DNA of 64,000 nucleotides from Lucinisca nassula (taxonomy: Eukaryota > Mollusca > Bivalvia > Lucinida > Lucinidae): assembly GCA_963580285.1 (NCBI GenBank), contig OY757015.1, positions 148,922,082 through 148,986,081 of the forward strand, read 5' to 3'. The notes under the pieces were generated by a model. The model was not told where the DNA came from. It made no database searches and saw nothing but the letters and a program-made list of their open reading frames with translations. Numbering within the stretch: the first letter of the stretch is position 1; each line of letters starts with the position of its first letter. This document shows positions 10,466-21,079 of this stretch, piece by piece. Made by a program: the position numbers and the translations under genes.

Positions 10466-11720
10466 TTACCAGGGCAAGTTGTACAACCTGGCTGCATTAT
10501 TATTGCACTTCCACACTAACTCTGTAACAGTAATGTTCAGTGATCTAGCAGCATCATTTGCTACTTTATTATGGACAGCCCAGGGGAATTTGCCTAGATA
10601 TCCAGCGTCCGACTCAAGCAAAATACGCTTCGAGAAATCCTGTGTTCTCAGAGCAGACATAGTTACCGGGTCATCAACAGTCACAGGGGAAATACTAAAG
10701 TAACAGTTGGGTAAAGAAGTATACCACTGAATATACTCCTCCTTCCCAACAAAACAATGGCGGTGAATTGGGTGTCGAAGCATGTCCATTTCTGTGAGGA
10801 TCTTTAGAACCTCCTCAGCAGCTTCACCAGTACCACTATCTCGTATATGCAATACCAGTACTTTATTCATTTCTTTAGCAAGCTGAAAAGCCAGTCGAAG
10901 GAATCTGCGCTGTCCCTGGAACTTTTGATTATAACAGTATTTCGGGTTATGACAGCCATGTCTACACTGTGTGGTCAGGTCCAAGCCAACCTCGCCGATT
11001 CCAACGGCCTATGGATGTGCATCCAACAAACTCTTCAGTCTGCCATATAGCTGGTCAACTTGATTATTTGAGATCATGTGTGGGTGGACCCCTAAGGTTA
11101 TTCTTAACCTCTGGTCAGCCCCCACATGATCAGATAGAAAATGCCACTTTTTAGGGGACACAGTTTGCCACAGCAAAAGGAATACGTATAAGGAGAGATT
11201 CCGAGTACTCCAGGTCTGACAATGAATGGTTTTGACGACCAAAGTAGCTATCCAGGTGAAAATGGGTATCAATGATCCCCCTCTTCATCACAGGATGCCC
11301 TAATTGCGGATCGGAACCATTAGCCAAAGAATACCTGGTGTAATCCTGAAGCCTAGCCATTGCCTGAGAGTTGAGGTGGGAGGTGAGTCGAGACATTGTT
11401 TCAGGGTGTATCAGGCAAATGAGTCGTTTAGGGGGAATCACCATGTACTCACCAGGTTTAAGTGGCTCCAACCCAGCTCTCTGGTCGTACTCTCTGAGGA
11501 AGAAATATTCTTCCTCCGAGAACTTAACGGTAGAGGGAGCCAGCCCCTGAATTGCAGCACAGCCCAGCAACTCAATGGGGGACCCCAGGCCAAGTTCCCG
11601 ACTGAGGAACAGGAATAACCCGTTCATCAGCAGAAACCAGGCCTGCAGCAGATATTCCCCACCGAAAACCTGGCGCCAGCCATGCGCCTCCTGGCATTCA
11701 CTCCCGCTCCCTGTTAACAT
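10466..11720 (-). pseudogene. TatD-family metal-dependent hydrolase, broken by one frameshift and one stop
   Basis: Read on the minus strand. A variable N-terminal part (about 150 residues from 11720) leads into DTHFHLD, the HxH metal motif (about 11270-11250). At about 11155-11163 one extra base shifts the frame; the protein resumes as KKWHFLSDHVGADQ then GVHPHM. An in-frame TAG at 11009-11011 falls in HP-stop-AVGIGEVGLD, just before the conserved metal-binding Glu. The rest is intact to the stop at 10466-10468: VLHIRDSG, IHRHCFVG, SISPVTVDDP, LLESDAGYL and NAARLYNLPW. The metal-ligand positions of the family (HxH, E, H, H, D) are present. TatD enzymes are metal-dependent nucleases; the N-terminal extension recalls TATDN2-like animal proteins. 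It may be a recent pseudogene, or the lesions may be sequencing errors. No upstream exon is established. Confidence 0.8.
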
Positions 11721-12460
11721 ATAGCAGTCTACGCATGAAGTGGGAGAGTCCAGATACCAAGGTAAATGGCCCTTAGCATGTGCTTATGAACATAGGGATA
11801 GTATGCCCCGCAGACCTGACAATGGTCATAGAAACTACTTCTTGCTCTGTTAGTTTTTGGTAGCATTCTAGAACAATATGAATCACTGGGAGTTGAAAAA
11901 GTCATTCATATTAAAAACTTGTCTTTTGGTTCATTTCTATACAGGCGCGTGCATAAACATATATACATATGTTTGATCATAATGATCCGACCTATGAGGG
12001 TGTGAACACAGACTAGACCACTCAAAATCACACATGACTTTTTACAAAATGAAATATGGAATGACAGATGACAACAGACGGAAAAATGTATGTAAGCATA
12101 CTACCACATTACAATGCAGACCCAAAGGTCCAGAACTGAATGAGGAAAATGGCAGATGAACAACACCCATAGTCAACCAACTGCATAAAATGTTCATATA
12201 AATCAATGCATCATCAAAATTATGCTAAAGAATTAGTTGAACCAATCCAAAATTCAACCTCATTTTTTGTAGAAAACCGCCAATAAGACAATAAAATGGG
12301 TATCATTGGCCATAATACATTCTCATTCAGATGTTCAGGAGTCTGATGTCTGAATTGACAAATGGCATGGAGTTTCACAGATCTGCCACAGTAGTTGCCA
12401 AATGATAATGTGACAAAATGGATTAAGAACATGTGGCACTTGATCAATCAGGAACTGGTC
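11721..12460. other. No feature recognised
   Basis: AT-rich sequence upstream of the minus-strand TatD-like gene. It could hold its 5' exons or promoter, but nothing decisive is visible. Confidence 0.5.
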
Positions 12461-12990
12461 ATGCAGTTACAAAGCACTAGCATGGAACAGCCCCAGACCA
12501 AACACCACATTGCAAGGTGATGACAGAAATATGAAAATTATGACAAGGAAAGATGATGCCCACGCAGCTACAAAGCACCATGTGCAACATCACCATAACC
12601 AATGTCACTCAGTAAACATGAAAAAGAATGTCAACAGAAAAGACAACGCCCACACAGGTACAAAACCTATTGCGAAACGTCACTCAAACTGATGTCATAA
12701 GGAAACGAAGATACATGTCACCAATACAGATGACGCCCACACAGGTACAAAGAACTATTGTGCAACGTCACCAAAACCAATGCCATGTAGGAAACATGAA
12801 AATGTATGTCACCAAGATGGATGACACCCACACAGACAAAGAGTTATCGCGTGATGTCACCCAAAACTGATGTCATGTAGAAAACAAAAATGTATGTCAG
12901 CAGGATGTATGACGCCCCCACAGGTACAAAGAACTATTGTGTGACGTCACCCAAACTGATGTCATGTAGGAAAACACATCACTTTCAAGT
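12461..12990. repeat. Degenerate minisatellite, unit about 87-101 bp, about six copies
   Basis: The phrase CACACAGGTACAAAG and variants recurs at about 12461, 12562, 12654, 12741, 12832 and 12920, each followed by CGTCACCAAAACCAATG-like and ATGTAGGAAACATGAAAATG-like segments. Spacings are 87-92 bp except the first, about 101. Short open frames here are by-products of the repeat. Confidence 0.85.
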
Positions 12991-12999
12991 CAACGCTCA

Positions 13000-14200
13000 C
13001 ACCACGTAGAGACATACGAATAACGTTTTAGGATAGTAACAGATGACGACTCAGGATACAAATTTCTTTGACAGAAAAATGCTTCTGATGCGACAGAATT
13101 CCCCAATAATGCATCCAGCCACAGCACAATTTGTCAGTGTTAAGGGCCCAAAAAGTGAAGGGATAACATTAAGCAATGTTAGCCAAAGAGATAACATCCA
13201 AGAATCACTGCAGTGTGCATGCTTCACATTACATAGAAAGGGCAAGCAACTAGATTTGAATCTGTAATTTAGAAATTATTTATCTTTTTCTAATGCTTGT
13301 CTCATATAATAAATGTTGCTGTAAAGTGTGAATGCAGAACATTTTAATAGTAATAAGCATTCTAAACAGAACAGAATCTACCACAAATAAAAATACAAAA
13401 ATACATCGTAAAGGCAAAATCAAATATCACACATGTGCACTTGATGCACAGCATGATAAAATATCACCCTGGCACATTAAATGTACCAGCATGACAATAC
13501 ATTAATACAATCATCACACATGTAAACATACATAGAACAAAAGGAAAATTAATTCGTGGTAGAAACCGTTGTGGTCAAATGCATTTTATTGTACATGATG
13601 TGTGCACATGTTAAACAACTACAGGGAGTAACTGAATATAGATAACTAGAAATACGAGAGGGTTTCAGCATACACCCCTTCAGTAAAGCCTGGAATATTG
13701 TAGTTCCACTAATAATCTACAAATTTTAAATATTAGTGATTTTAGGATTCTGCTGGAAATAATTGTTGCTAAATGCAGATAAATACTTTAACATTAAAAA
13801 GGACCCTTACCATAATACTGTACAGAGAATTTAGTGTATTTTATTATTATTATTATTCACCAAATACCGAGCTATTATTCCAAATTCTGAGAGCACTCAA
13901 ATGTTGACAAAATAAGTATGCAGTGGAGGGACACATCACCGAACAACAATCACCTATAGCAGAAATCTGTATCATAATGAGCAGGAATTTAGAATTCTAC
14001 ACGACAGTCCGCAGAATACAAACCATCGTGCAGAAGTATGTCTGAATAAAACAAGACATACAACCCACCGTGTATTATTGGAAGAAGTGCCCACCGAAAA
14101 CTTATCCCGGAGGCACTCCTGCCAGTGTCAAATAAATAATTTAATATTTGTCCGATTTTACGGCCAATTCAAAAAGGACATGGTCATGCCGAGCCAGCCA
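13000..14200. other. No feature recognised
   Basis: AT-rich DNA with a short ATT run near 13841-13857. No conserved protein or repeat was identified on either strand. Confidence 0.5.
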
Positions 14201-14204
14201 GTCA

Positions 14205-14300
14205 ACCCAACAACACTTTCCTGGGCAAGCTCAGCCCTGAGCAGTTAACCAGTACAGTGAATATCTTTTCCAAAATCAGCAATATTCCGCATACATGGAC
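14205..14300 (-). mobile_element. SINE-2-like 3' fragment
   Basis: On the minus strand CACTGTACTGGTTAACTGC followed by GCTTGCCCAGGAAAGTG matches the distal part of SINE-2 (7084-7125). No head or target duplication was found. Confidence 0.45.
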
Positions 14301-14419
14301 ACAACAGCTGACTAGCATACAAGCTATATCAGCTCCCGAATCCACATACAGAGAACACCACTGTATTGCCAAATAAACATAAGAAACGACTGCAAAATTA
14401 CATAGGTGTGCCATGCGAT

Positions 14420-15230
14420 GACTACTAAGTTACTGAACCTTCTGAGCTACAAAATAGTTCAATCTATAGAAAAACATACCTCGAACATTAAACATTAAAG
14501 CTACAAATGCAAGGACACACACAGTATAAATAATGCAAATCTATTGTACCTACAAAGTTCAGGAAGATTGTTCCAAAATAGCCAAGCAAGATCATTTATT
14601 AAAGCGTAGTTTAAGAAAGGAAGCCAATAACATAATCTATAATGTGTTAGAAGAATACATGTTCTACAGAAATATATAATCAACATAGCCATTATTTTGC
14701 AAAAAAACTCATTTTGATAAAGTTTGAACAGACACGCAATATGCCAGTAATGGGGTACACTAGCAAGTAGTGATAAAACCGTAACGCAATTAGTTACAAT
14801 GTAATTCTGACATACAGATAACCAATTTATACAACAAGCATGTACTTAGTTCCATCATATCTTGCAGTCAGATATATCACCATAAAAGTTTCAGAACTGC
14901 ACATATGTCACACCCTTAGTTACATATAACGCATTACTTTCTCCCCCTTTCATAATGAATAAAAGTCGAAACTTAGTGCAAAAATAAAAGCATTATTGGC
15001 AGCAATTGGACTGCCCTTGTAGAGAAATGGCTATTAGAGCAGAAAAGTATGGACACAAAAATAAAATGCAACTACAAAACAAAACACAAAAATGTCATTC
15101 TCGTGAAGAAATCACGCGGATGACAATAGATAAGAAAATCGCCGATAATAATCATTGATAGTTATCGACGACAGTGATCGGCGACAATATAAATCTATTA
15201 AAATTGAAACATTTATGTTGCATAGAATGA
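14420..15230. other. No feature recognised
   Basis: AT-rich, no conserved coding or repeat structure visible. Confidence 0.5.
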
Positions 15231-15239
15231 AGTGCGAAC

Positions 15240-15719
15240 CTTGTCTGTAGCCTCTATTTCCAAAGTTACCAGACGATGGATACGAATTTACATCGTATAA
15301 ATAATGCTGAGATGTGTATCTCGGAAGATAAAATGACAAGAACTGATTTAAAGAAACGGTCGTGTTTGCTGGACCTGGTGAAGGACTATAGCCTCGGTGA
15401 TACCTATCACCCATAGTATAGTTGCATCACCATTCGCTCTGCTAGGAATTCTATTGGGATAATTGATCACCCCTTTAAGCCATCTCTTGCCTTGATGGCG
15501 AATTCCTGTAACCATATGACTGTCTGCCATGAGGGGACCCACCCCGGTATACATCTGGAGACCTTTGCCTGGGCCAATTTTGGTTCTGCGAGCCAGATGG
15601 GTACCGAGTTGGAGAATTGGAGGGAGATCTATAAAAACTGGGTGTGCATGGTCTTTATCAATTGAACAATCATCTACTTTCTTTTCAATATTGAAAAAGC
15701 TGAAGATTTTAGATTCCAA
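15240..15719 (-). other. Possible minus-strand exon(s), unassigned
   Basis: Two overlapping minus-strand open frames have non-random composition. One (from 15719) includes DHAHPVFIDLPPILQLGTHL and KGLQMYTGVGPLMADSH. The other (to about 15240) includes YSPSPGPANTTVSLNQFLS and SGNFGNRGYRQG, ending near CAAGGTTCGC, a plausible donor. A frameshift would be needed to join them. They lie upstream of the minus-strand TatD pseudogene and might be its decayed 5' part; this is inference without sequence proof. Confidence 0.25.
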
Positions 15720-15721
15720 AA

Positions 15722-15850
15722 AATAGATAGATTCCTTCCTTTGCTACAGAAAACAGCTAGTTGTAAATCAGAAAACTATATTGGCTTCAATTTTATCTGG
15801 TGTCCCACAAGGGACTGTTTTGTGTCCAGTGTGCTCTTTATAGAAATTAA
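15722..15850 (+). mobile_element. LINE-C fragment
   Basis: ATAGATAGATTCCTTCCTTT, then CAGAAAACAGC, then a TCTGGTGTCCCACAAGGGAC-like segment matches the WIDSFL/CYRKQ to SGVPQGT region of LINE-C copies 1 and 2. Here the block after SG retains the canonical CCACAAGGGACT reading. Confidence 0.65.
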
Positions 15851-16730
15851 ATTTTACATATCACCAGTAACGGTTTTAATTTACACTTACTGAACAGATT
15901 TTATACTCTTATTCATCACTGCCATGGCTGCCTGCTTGAGAGTGCAGCCTGTCAGAAATGCATCTGCAGACAATTGTTGCTATGTTGTGGGTAATTGATC
16001 AATATAGCCATTCATCACAATTTGTGATATGTGCTAAAACTTCAAGTGTTTCATCTTCATTCTATAATGGAAGATGAAGATGCTGCCTAGAGGCTACAAA
16101 GAATGTAAATAAGAAAAATGACACCAATGAACCGGAGGTAATGCGATTATAGCAGTACAAAATAGTAATGCAGTATAATGTGAAATGACTATTTAGACGA
16201 TATCTCCAAATAAATGGAATAGAGGTATGGCAACCATATAAAACAACTTACAAAAATGACTTCACCGACATTTGGGGAAACTTTTCTCCAAATAAATGAA
16301 ATGGAGGCAGTGCAATTATAATAAGACATCCTACAAAAAACAACACAATAACCCAGTGATAGGGTAAATATATTACAGAGCCAAAAATACTCAAATGATA
16401 AAAAGACAGTAAGCCTTCACATTTTATCAAGAAAATGGTCGCACGTGAAATGTTGGAATTTTTTCCTCTGTTACTATCACTACTAAAAGGAGAGAATTCG
16501 CTCCTCAGGAGCAATTTCGCTTTATCAGGCTAGTAAAGAGGACGAAAGCTAAAAATGACACATATATATCATAATGAAGGTTGAAAACTGTAGCTCATGG
16601 TTTGTGAAAAAAAAAGCTTTGAAATTTACAAATTACATTTTAGAATTTCGAAATTTCCATATGGTTTACCGGAGATCGAAAGTGCGCAAAAAAAAGATCC
16701 ATTACCGCAAATGTAACAGGTGAAAAAATG
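15851..16730. other. No feature recognised
   Basis: AT-rich; no gene. A long A-rich stretch lies near 16608-16620. Confidence 0.45.
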
Positions 16731-16734
16731 CCTT

Positions 16735-16808
16735 TACCCGGCCGGGGATCGAACCCGGGTCGCCGGAGTGACAGGCCAACACTCTACCGCGTCGCTATAA
16801 AAACCGGC
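16735..16808 (-). tRNA. tRNA-Asp(GTC)-like sequence, probably a SINE head or pseudogene
   Basis: The minus strand reads GCGACGCGGTAGAGTGTT (D-arm-like), GGCCTGTCACTCC (anticodon arm with GTC) and GACCCGGGTTCGATCCCCGG (T arm with perfect box B). The 3' acceptor half (CCGGGT) does not pair with the 5' side (GCCGGTTTTTATAG), so the cloverleaf is incomplete. A tRNA-derived SINE head or tRNA pseudogene is more likely than a working gene. Confidence 0.55.
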
Positions 16809-17140
16809 TTGTACCGCAAGGCAGTACAAGTGTATCTTATACCTATCACTACTACATATGACGGCTCCTAAAACTGGTTTTAAAATTATTCAAATTCTGC
16901 CGAAAAACTTTCCCACAATAATAATTTCTACTTAAACAAATTTTTCTTTATAATTTAAAGCCACGTGTCAAAAAGAAAATGGACTATTTTAACATTTTCG
17001 ATTTTTTTTTCTTTTCTTTTTCCAAAATGGTGTCTCCCCACCGAACTACAGCTAACAATTTAAAAACATTACATTTAAAATATAGTTACATTACATTTAC
17101 ATATTCAACAATTTACTAACCTTATATCCTCGTCGCCATT

Positions 17141-17381
17141 TGTGGTGCTGTCAACTCACCTGTATATCAGGTCACGTAAGCTGAGCTCTGTAAGGGTAGA
17201 TGTTGCCACTTGTAGTCGTAGTCGTCTAATGCATTGTACACGTAGCAGATAGGCCCAAGAATCTCGTGCCAAGAGTTGGTCACATGTTCCGAGGATTTAC
17301 GGACTTTGCCGGACGTCTTGTTGTTGTCATATCCCTCCTTTTCCGGACTCCTTGGGTCGAAGGTGGATCTACCGGCACAAC
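17141..17381 (-). repeat. Module X copy 2
   Basis: Nearly identical to 8161-8400 in the same orientation. The minus-strand frame is preserved (NSWHEILGPICYVYNALDDY, with P where copy 1 has H). Its left end is slightly diverged (GTGGTGCTGTCAACTC). It abuts LINE-C directly at ATGGAATTTCGGG (17382), whereas in copy 1 the same LINE segment lies on the other side of X. Confidence 0.65.
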
Positions 17382-18500
17382 ATGGAATTTCGGGAAGTAC
17401 TCTCAAATGGATAGATTCCTTTCTTTGCTACAGAAAACAGCGCGTTGTTGTTAATGGCGAATCTTCAGAGTGGGCGCCAGTTTTGTCTGGAGACCACAAG
17501 TGACTGTTCTTAGTCCACTGTTATTCTCCCTGTACATCAATGATATTATCACTGACATTGACCCAGAAACAAGACTGTTCGCAGACGACTGTGTTTGCTA
17601 CCTGGAAATTAGAGATTCAGAGGACTTAATGAAACTTTAGAAGGATATGGATAGATTAGGATGTTGGGCACGAAAATGAGGCATGAGATTTCAGCCCGTT
17701 AAATGCAATATTATGCAGATAACTAGGAAGGGAACAAATAAAATTGAGGCTTCTTACACCTTAGAGGGAACGGTCCTCGAGAACGGGATTCCATTAAATA
17801 CCTTGGTGTGACACTCCCACACAATTTGAGATGGAATACACATACTAGCAACATGTGTTCTAAGGCAAATAGAACGCTTGGTTTCCTGAGGCGAAATCTT
17901 CATCAGTGTCCTCATGATGTAAAAGAGGTAGCATATAAAGGTCTTGTTGGCCCAATCCTGGAATATGGTAGTTGTATTTGGGACCCCAGCGGAGTTGTCC
18001 TTATTTAAGAAATTGAAAAGTTTCAGAATATAGTTGCTAGATTTGTAACAAGCAATTACTGCTTTGAAACTGGGAGCATGACTGGAATACTAGCAACATT
18101 AGGATGGGAGTCTCTCAAGAAAAGGTGAAAAAGACAGTATAGGCTCATAGGCTCATTCTTTTATACAAAGGTCTAAAGGGTGCTGCCAGCATCCCAACAG
18201 ATGACCTTGTTCCCCCAGCTAGGCACTATAGAAATCACCGTTAATTGGCGTTTCAGCCCCTTACTGCAAGAACAGACATTTGTAAAGAATCATTCTTCCC
18301 CCCAACCATTAGAGATTGGAATGCACTTCCCGATTCGATCATTTAAGCAGCTGAAGGTGCTGAGGATTATGTAGCTAAGTTTACCTCTTTAGTGAGATCT
18401 CGGAACCAACTTCCCATCACAGGTCCTGGTGTATGAATGTCATTTGACGTATCGCCATTCGCCAGTAACAATTCTGATTCTGATTCTGTGAGACCATTGT
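17382..18500 (+). mobile_element. LINE-C copy 2 (CR1/L2-like), RT to 3' tail
   Basis: RT blocks: TLKWIDSFLCYRKQR, ETRLFADDCVCYLE (catalytic ADD, about 17555-17600), MRFQPVKCNIMQ, RWNTHTSNMCSKANRTLGFL, VAYKGLVGPILEYGSCIWDP and the C-terminal TIRDWNALPDSII. Frameshifts and stops abound. The 3' end shows CAGGTCCTGGTGTATGAATG and a tail of TTCTGA repeats (18469-18490). 17382-17543 matches 7998-8159 with about one difference. Confidence 0.85.
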
Positions 18501-18573
18501 TGTCAGTAATGACAGACGAACTATTATTTCACTGTGTTACTATCCTTAACCCTTATAGGGTATATCTTTGTTT

Positions 18574-18862
18574 GTTTGATTTCAGTCCCAGTCAACACTG
18601 TAAAGGTCATTTTGGAGACGTCGCTTCCAATTTTGTGGGACTTTTACCCGACATTGAGATGAAATGACATCTCAAGTCCTGTCGCCCAATGAAACCAATA
18701 AGGTTTATAAGCATGAACGGTCCGACTCGCACTGCTTTGCTTTGCCTGTGCAGGCTTAGGTTCTCTAAGCGATTTACCAGTGCTCGTGTGATGTGGATCG
18801 GTTTCAGCTCTGGAAGCAGCGTGCATCCCATCTATTTCTTCAAGCCCCGATCAGGGCATTTC
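18574..18862 (-). mobile_element. SINE-1 copy, minus orientation
   Basis: TTTGTTTGTTTGATTTCAGT then CATTTTGGAGACGTCGCTTC through CTATTTCTTCAAGCCCCGAT, the full SINE-1 core with small changes. It is followed at once by AATAAAATTCTATTCTATTC, the LINE-A type tail. Confidence 0.85.
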
Positions 18863-19720
18863 TGTGCATTAAATAAAATTCTATTCTATTCTATCATAAC
18901 TTCATCTGAGCCGACCATCAAAACTAGTTTGCATCTTTATGATCATCTGAAAAAGCCGATCATATTATCCGGATCTGAAATTTGGGGAATTTTCAAAACT
19001 AACACAGCAGCCTGCAGAAAGAGAGATCTATCCTCACTTCCTTTCATGAATATTTACAAAAATAACATGACTGACAAATCTCAAATAAACTTTTTAAAAT
19101 ATATTTTAGGAGTAAATAAATACTCTTCAGATCTAGCTGTAGTATCCGAAACCGGTAGATTACCAATGTACTTTTCAGTCATTATATCAGTAATAAAATA
19201 TCTTTATAGGTTGAAAAACATTTCCGATGGTTTACTGAAAGACTCTTATTTATCATCAAAGTACCTTCACAATCAATGTCTTCAATCTTGGTATACGTCC
19301 GCAGTTTATATTCTTCAACTGTTAGGCATAAATACTTCTTCTTGTTCTAACCTTACATTAAATCAGTTCGTGAATATTGTAAAAGGCAAATTAATTAAAC
19401 AATATAAATTATTTTGGAACGAACCACGTGATATACATGCTTCAGGAAAACTCGATACATATTTTAGCATAGAGAAAACATTCTCCGTCGAACCCTACCT
19501 GTCTCTAACAAATTTTCATCATAGACGATCTATATGCCAGTTAAGAATTAGTGCTCATAATCTTAGGATTGAAGCAGACAGATATAATAAAACAAAAAAT
19601 ATACCTAGAGAAGTAAGATTATGTAAATTTTGCAATCTTAATCAAGTTGAAAACGAATTTCACCTTTTAACACAATGTACAATATATGAGGCGGAAAGGG
19701 CAGCTCTTTATAGCGAGCAC
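18863..19720 (+). mobile_element. LINE-A copy 2, 5'-truncated C-terminal fragment with long open frame
   Basis: One frame stays open from the thumb region (HLYDHLKKPIILSGSEIWGI) through LKYILGVNKYSSDLAVV, WNEPRDIHASGKLDTYF, HHRRSICQLRISAHNLRIE and a Cys/His-like C-terminus, CKFCNLNQVENEFHLLTQC (about 19623-19680). This is younger than the copy at 1-5895. Homology ends near 19715, where a short GC-rich palindrome follows. It starts just after an (ATTCT)n run at 18875-18893, as if placed directly behind the 3' tail of an earlier copy. Confidence 0.8.
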
Positions 19721-19725
19721 AGCTC

Positions 19726-19746
19726 GCGATGCGCGAAGCGCATCGC
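19726..19746. repeat. Perfect 9-bp inverted repeat with GAA loop
   Basis: GCGATGCGC (19726-19734), GAA, GCGCATCGC (19738-19746). It lies where LINE-A homology ends. Confidence 0.9.
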
Positions 19747-19904
19747 AAACGAAGTGAGCTCTACGGTAGAGAATCTGACCAAGAAAATTAACATACAGCC
19801 CTACATACTTTAAAGCTTAGATCGATCTGACCATTTTTCTTCCATCTGTCTTCCGGAAGTTGTTTAATGGGGCGAAAACGAGGCTGACAGTCGGCGAACA
19901 CTAA

Positions 19905-20440
19905 TGTCCGGGAATTGCCCGGGAAATCGCCGGGAATTGTCCGGGAAATGGGGGGTAGTGATGCGTTATTCCTAATTTCTCCACTTCGGGTGGTCAGAAA
20001 TTAATAAAATTAGTATCAAATAAAATTTTAAGCTCCATTCTAAAAGATTATTAAAAAATAATTTACTTTTTAAACGTTTTAGGGGTCCATTTATTTAGTT
20101 AATTTGTCCGGAAAATTCTCGGATTTTGTCCTGGATTTTGGGGTAGTGGTGCGTTAACCCTAATATCTCAACTTCGGGTCGTCAGAAATTAATAAAATTA
20201 GTATCAAATAAAAGTTTTAGCTCCATTCTAAAAGATTATTAAAAGATATTTTTCATTTTGAATATTTTAGGGGTCCATTTCTGAAGTTAATTTGTCCAGG
20301 AAATTCCCGGTTGTGTCCTGGATGTTGGGGTAGTTGTGCATTTTCATAGTATCTCTGTTTGTCGTGATCACTAATTGATAACGATTGATATATATAAAAA
20401 TTTTAAGTTCAGTTTTAAAAGAATATAAAACAATCTTTTC
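19905..20440. repeat. Tandem repeat, period about 186-188 bp, nearly three units
   Basis: TTAGTATCAAATAAAA recurs at 20010 and 20198 and CATTCTAAAAGATTATTAAA recurs about 186 bp apart, each followed by TTTTAGGGGTCCATTT and GTCCGGAAAATTC-like text. A third, more diverged unit ends near 20440. Confidence 0.85.
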
Positions 20441-20519
20441 ATACACCTCATTGAGGCAGTTCTAATGAGTGCACACAACATGACTAATTTATAGAAGATC
20501 TCAAAGAATCTCTAATTAC

Positions 20520-21075
20520 GGCAAACAGTGTAGAACTTGGTCAACGGTTTAACACATATATGCCTAGCGCCCAATTGTTGGGTCATTGGCAAACAGTGTA
20601 GATCTTGATCAAAGCTTTAACACATATATGCCTTGAGTCCCACTTGTGGGACATTGGCAGATAGTGTAGATCCACTGGCAGATCAGATATTTAACCCAGA
20701 TATTTAATCCATTTATGCCTAGCGTCCTATTTGTGGGACATAGTCAAACAGTGTAGACTCAAATGATCAGACGCTGCAAAACGTGTCGTCTGATCTGGGC
20801 CGCAAAATGCTACATCTGATCTTGGTCTACACTATTTGCTTAAACAACGAGGAAATTTAACCGCATCCATTTCTTGCTAGCAATGAATTAGGTGTACGAA
20901 CTTTGACGGACCATTATGATCAGTAGCTGCGCAAACCTTGGCGTCTGATCTGGGCCGCTAAGTGCGACGTCTGATCTCGGTCTACACTGTTTTCTAAATC
21001 AAAGACGAAATTTAATCGCATCCATTTCTTGCTGTCAATGAATTAGATGTACAGACTTTGACTGATTTGACGGAC
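20520..21075. repeat. Cluster of GCAAACAGTGTAGA / ATCTGGGCC palindromic repeats
   Basis: Several degenerate copies of the palindromic core shared by MITE-A and MITE-B. Phrases CAAACAGTGTAGA, GCGTCTGATCTGGGCCGC and TCGGTCTACACTGTTTTC recur. Two ~150-165 bp units (about 20755-20915 and 20916-21075) share GCATCCATTTCTTGCT and CTTTGACGGACCAT. Confidence 0.75.
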
Positions 21076-21079
21076 CATG

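Noticed and set aside
16735..16808. Functional tRNA-Asp gene
   Set aside because: The acceptor stem does not pair, so a SINE head or pseudogene is preferred despite a good T arm and GTC anticodon.
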